From Alphaproteobacteria bacterium (lineage in GTDB: Bacteria > Pseudomonadota > Alphaproteobacteria > Sphingomonadales > Sphingomonadaceae), in the NCBI GenBank assembly GCA_005882415.1, contig VBAE01000108.1, positions 1 to 13,111 of the forward strand: 13,111 nt of DNA, given 5' to 3'. Made by a program: the position numbers and the translations under genes. The notes under the pieces were generated by a model. It saw nothing but the letters and a program-made list of their open reading frames with translations. It ran no database searches and was not told where the DNA came from. Within the stretch, counting starts at the first letter, position 1, and each line of letters opens with the position of its first letter. Positions 12,535 to 13,111 of the stretch are shown here, in pieces.

Positions 12535-13111
12535 TCAGAAGACGAAGTCGCTTGCGGTAACGGACGGAGTGCCGATGACGGCGATCACCAGGTCGGCCAG
12601 GCCGTCGCCGTTCGTGTCTCCCTCGATCTTCCAGCCGTTTTCGTCGAAGTCCGCGCGAAGCTCTCCCGCGGTGCCGCTGAAGGCGCTGGAGCCGACGAAG
12701 GTGAAGGCGTCGTCGGCGGCGCTGTTGGTGTTGGCGTCGATCTGCGAGATGTCGATCAGGTCCACGCCATGCTCGAAGACGATGGTGTCGTGGCTCGCCG
12801 CATTCGACTCCGCGGCGGTGCGGAACAGGTAGGTGTCGACCCCCGACCCGCCGTTCAGAACGTCGGCGCCGAGGCCGCCCGCCATCACATTGTTGAAGCC
12901 GTTGCCGTTGATGATGTTGTCGAGCGCGTTGCCGACCGCGGCGGCGTTCAGCGACCCCGTCAGCGTCAGATTCTCGACATAGGTGCCGAGCGTGAACGAA
13001 ACGGAGGAGATTACCGTGTCGGTGCCGCCATTCTGGTACAATTCGCGCGCCTGGTCCGCGCCATTGTCGACGATGTAGGTGTCGTCGCCCATGCCGCCGA
13101 ACATCTGGTCG
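12535..13111 (-). CDS. RTX calcium-binding protein, C-terminal part (serralysin-like C-terminal domain)
   Basis: The last 190 or so codons of a gene entering from the right edge; the frame is open to the window end, with Asp-Gln before the first visible Met, so that Met need not be the start. Calcium-binding nonapeptide-type repeats are seen: MFGGMGDDTYIVDNG, a degenerate ENLTLTGSLNAAAVGNALDN unit, then AGGLGADVLNGGSGVDTYLF. The end matches the peptidase M10/serralysin C-terminal domain common in alphaproteobacteria: DLIDISQIDAN, FSGTAGELRADF, GDTNGDGLADLVI and a terminal ASDFVF. Such proteins fold on calcium and leave the cell by type I secretion using an uncleaved C-terminal signal. The catalytic or adhesive part lies outside the window, so the activity is unknown. 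It is not part of the eCIS operon by the terminator evidence. Confidence 0.9.
   Translation of the reverse strand, partial: DQMFGGMGDDTYIVDNGADQARELYQNGGTDTVISSVSFTLGTYVENLTLTGSLNAAAVGNALDNIINGNGFNNVMAGGLGADVLNGGSGVDTYLFRTAAESNAASHDTIVFEHGVDLIDISQIDANTNSAADDAFTFVGSSAFSGTAGELRADFDENGWKIEGDTNGDGLADLVIAVIGTPSVTASDFVF

Noticed and set aside
12324..12560. 78-codon plus-strand frame in the gap
   Set aside because: It runs through the RTX terminator hairpin into the antisense of the RTX gene. I saw no convincing ribosome binding site or family resemblance.
1..13111. CRISPR arrays, tRNA genes, insertion sequences
   Set aside because: I saw no regularly spaced repeats, no tRNA-like cloverleaf sequence and no transposase frame.

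Overview
The window (about two-thirds G+C outside a few AT-richer patches) is most of one strand of an extracellular contractile injection system (eCIS, Afp/PVC/MAC-like) locus. All recognisable genes lie on the minus strand, so the locus reads from high to low coordinates. High G+C, codon choice and the serralysin/RTX-type neighbour suggest an alphaproteobacterium, possibly a sphingomonad; this is an inference, as there is no rRNA or other marker gene.

Layout in transcription order: (1) 12535-13111, the 3' end of an RTX calcium-binding, probably type-I-secreted protein, closed by a GC-rich hairpin terminator (12476-12510). (2) 11954-12534, a gene-free gap with a good sigma70-type promoter (TTGACG-N17-TCTAAT, 12340-12312) aimed at the eCIS genes, implying a leader of about 350 nt with a small hairpin. 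(3) 8112-11953, sheath, inner tube, a two-CxxC baseplate chaperone-like protein with a short helical tail domain, and a proline-rich protein. (4) 4521-8115, Pvc16-like DUF4255 tail-terminator protein, Pvc15-like AAA+ ATPase and a conserved-looking 84-aa protein. (5) 1763-4524, two consecutive DUF4157 ('eCIS core domain') proteins that look like cargo: one carries a cysteine-rich, degenerate L,D-transpeptidase (YkuD)-like domain, the other a NodB-type polysaccharide deacetylase. (6) 1-1710, the baseplate begins: a CIS-tube/Pvc7-like adaptor, a separate LysM protein and the N-terminal part of a VgrG/Pvc8-like hub running off the left edge.

Most junctions are 4-bp ATGA overlaps, or 6-9 bp gaps or an 8-bp overlap, so this reads as one translationally coupled operon. 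The exception is the deacetylase cargo gene, which sits between gaps of 56 and 52 bp, has an AT-rich 3' end and ends in a perfect 10-bp inverted repeat; it looks like a later insertion.

Together: sheath and tube form the contractile barrel, DUF4255 caps it, the ATPase probably remodels or assembles it, the CIS-tube/LysM/VgrG-like proteins form the baseplate and hub, and the two DUF4157 proteins share an N-terminal Cys4 cassette plus HExxH domain followed by different C-terminal domains. Both C-terminal domains resemble cell-wall polymer enzymes. The deacetylase fusion and the degenerate YkuD-like protein are the most novel-looking parts. Expected spike (PAAR), gp25, wedge, tail-fibre and tape-measure genes are not in this window and may lie to the left.
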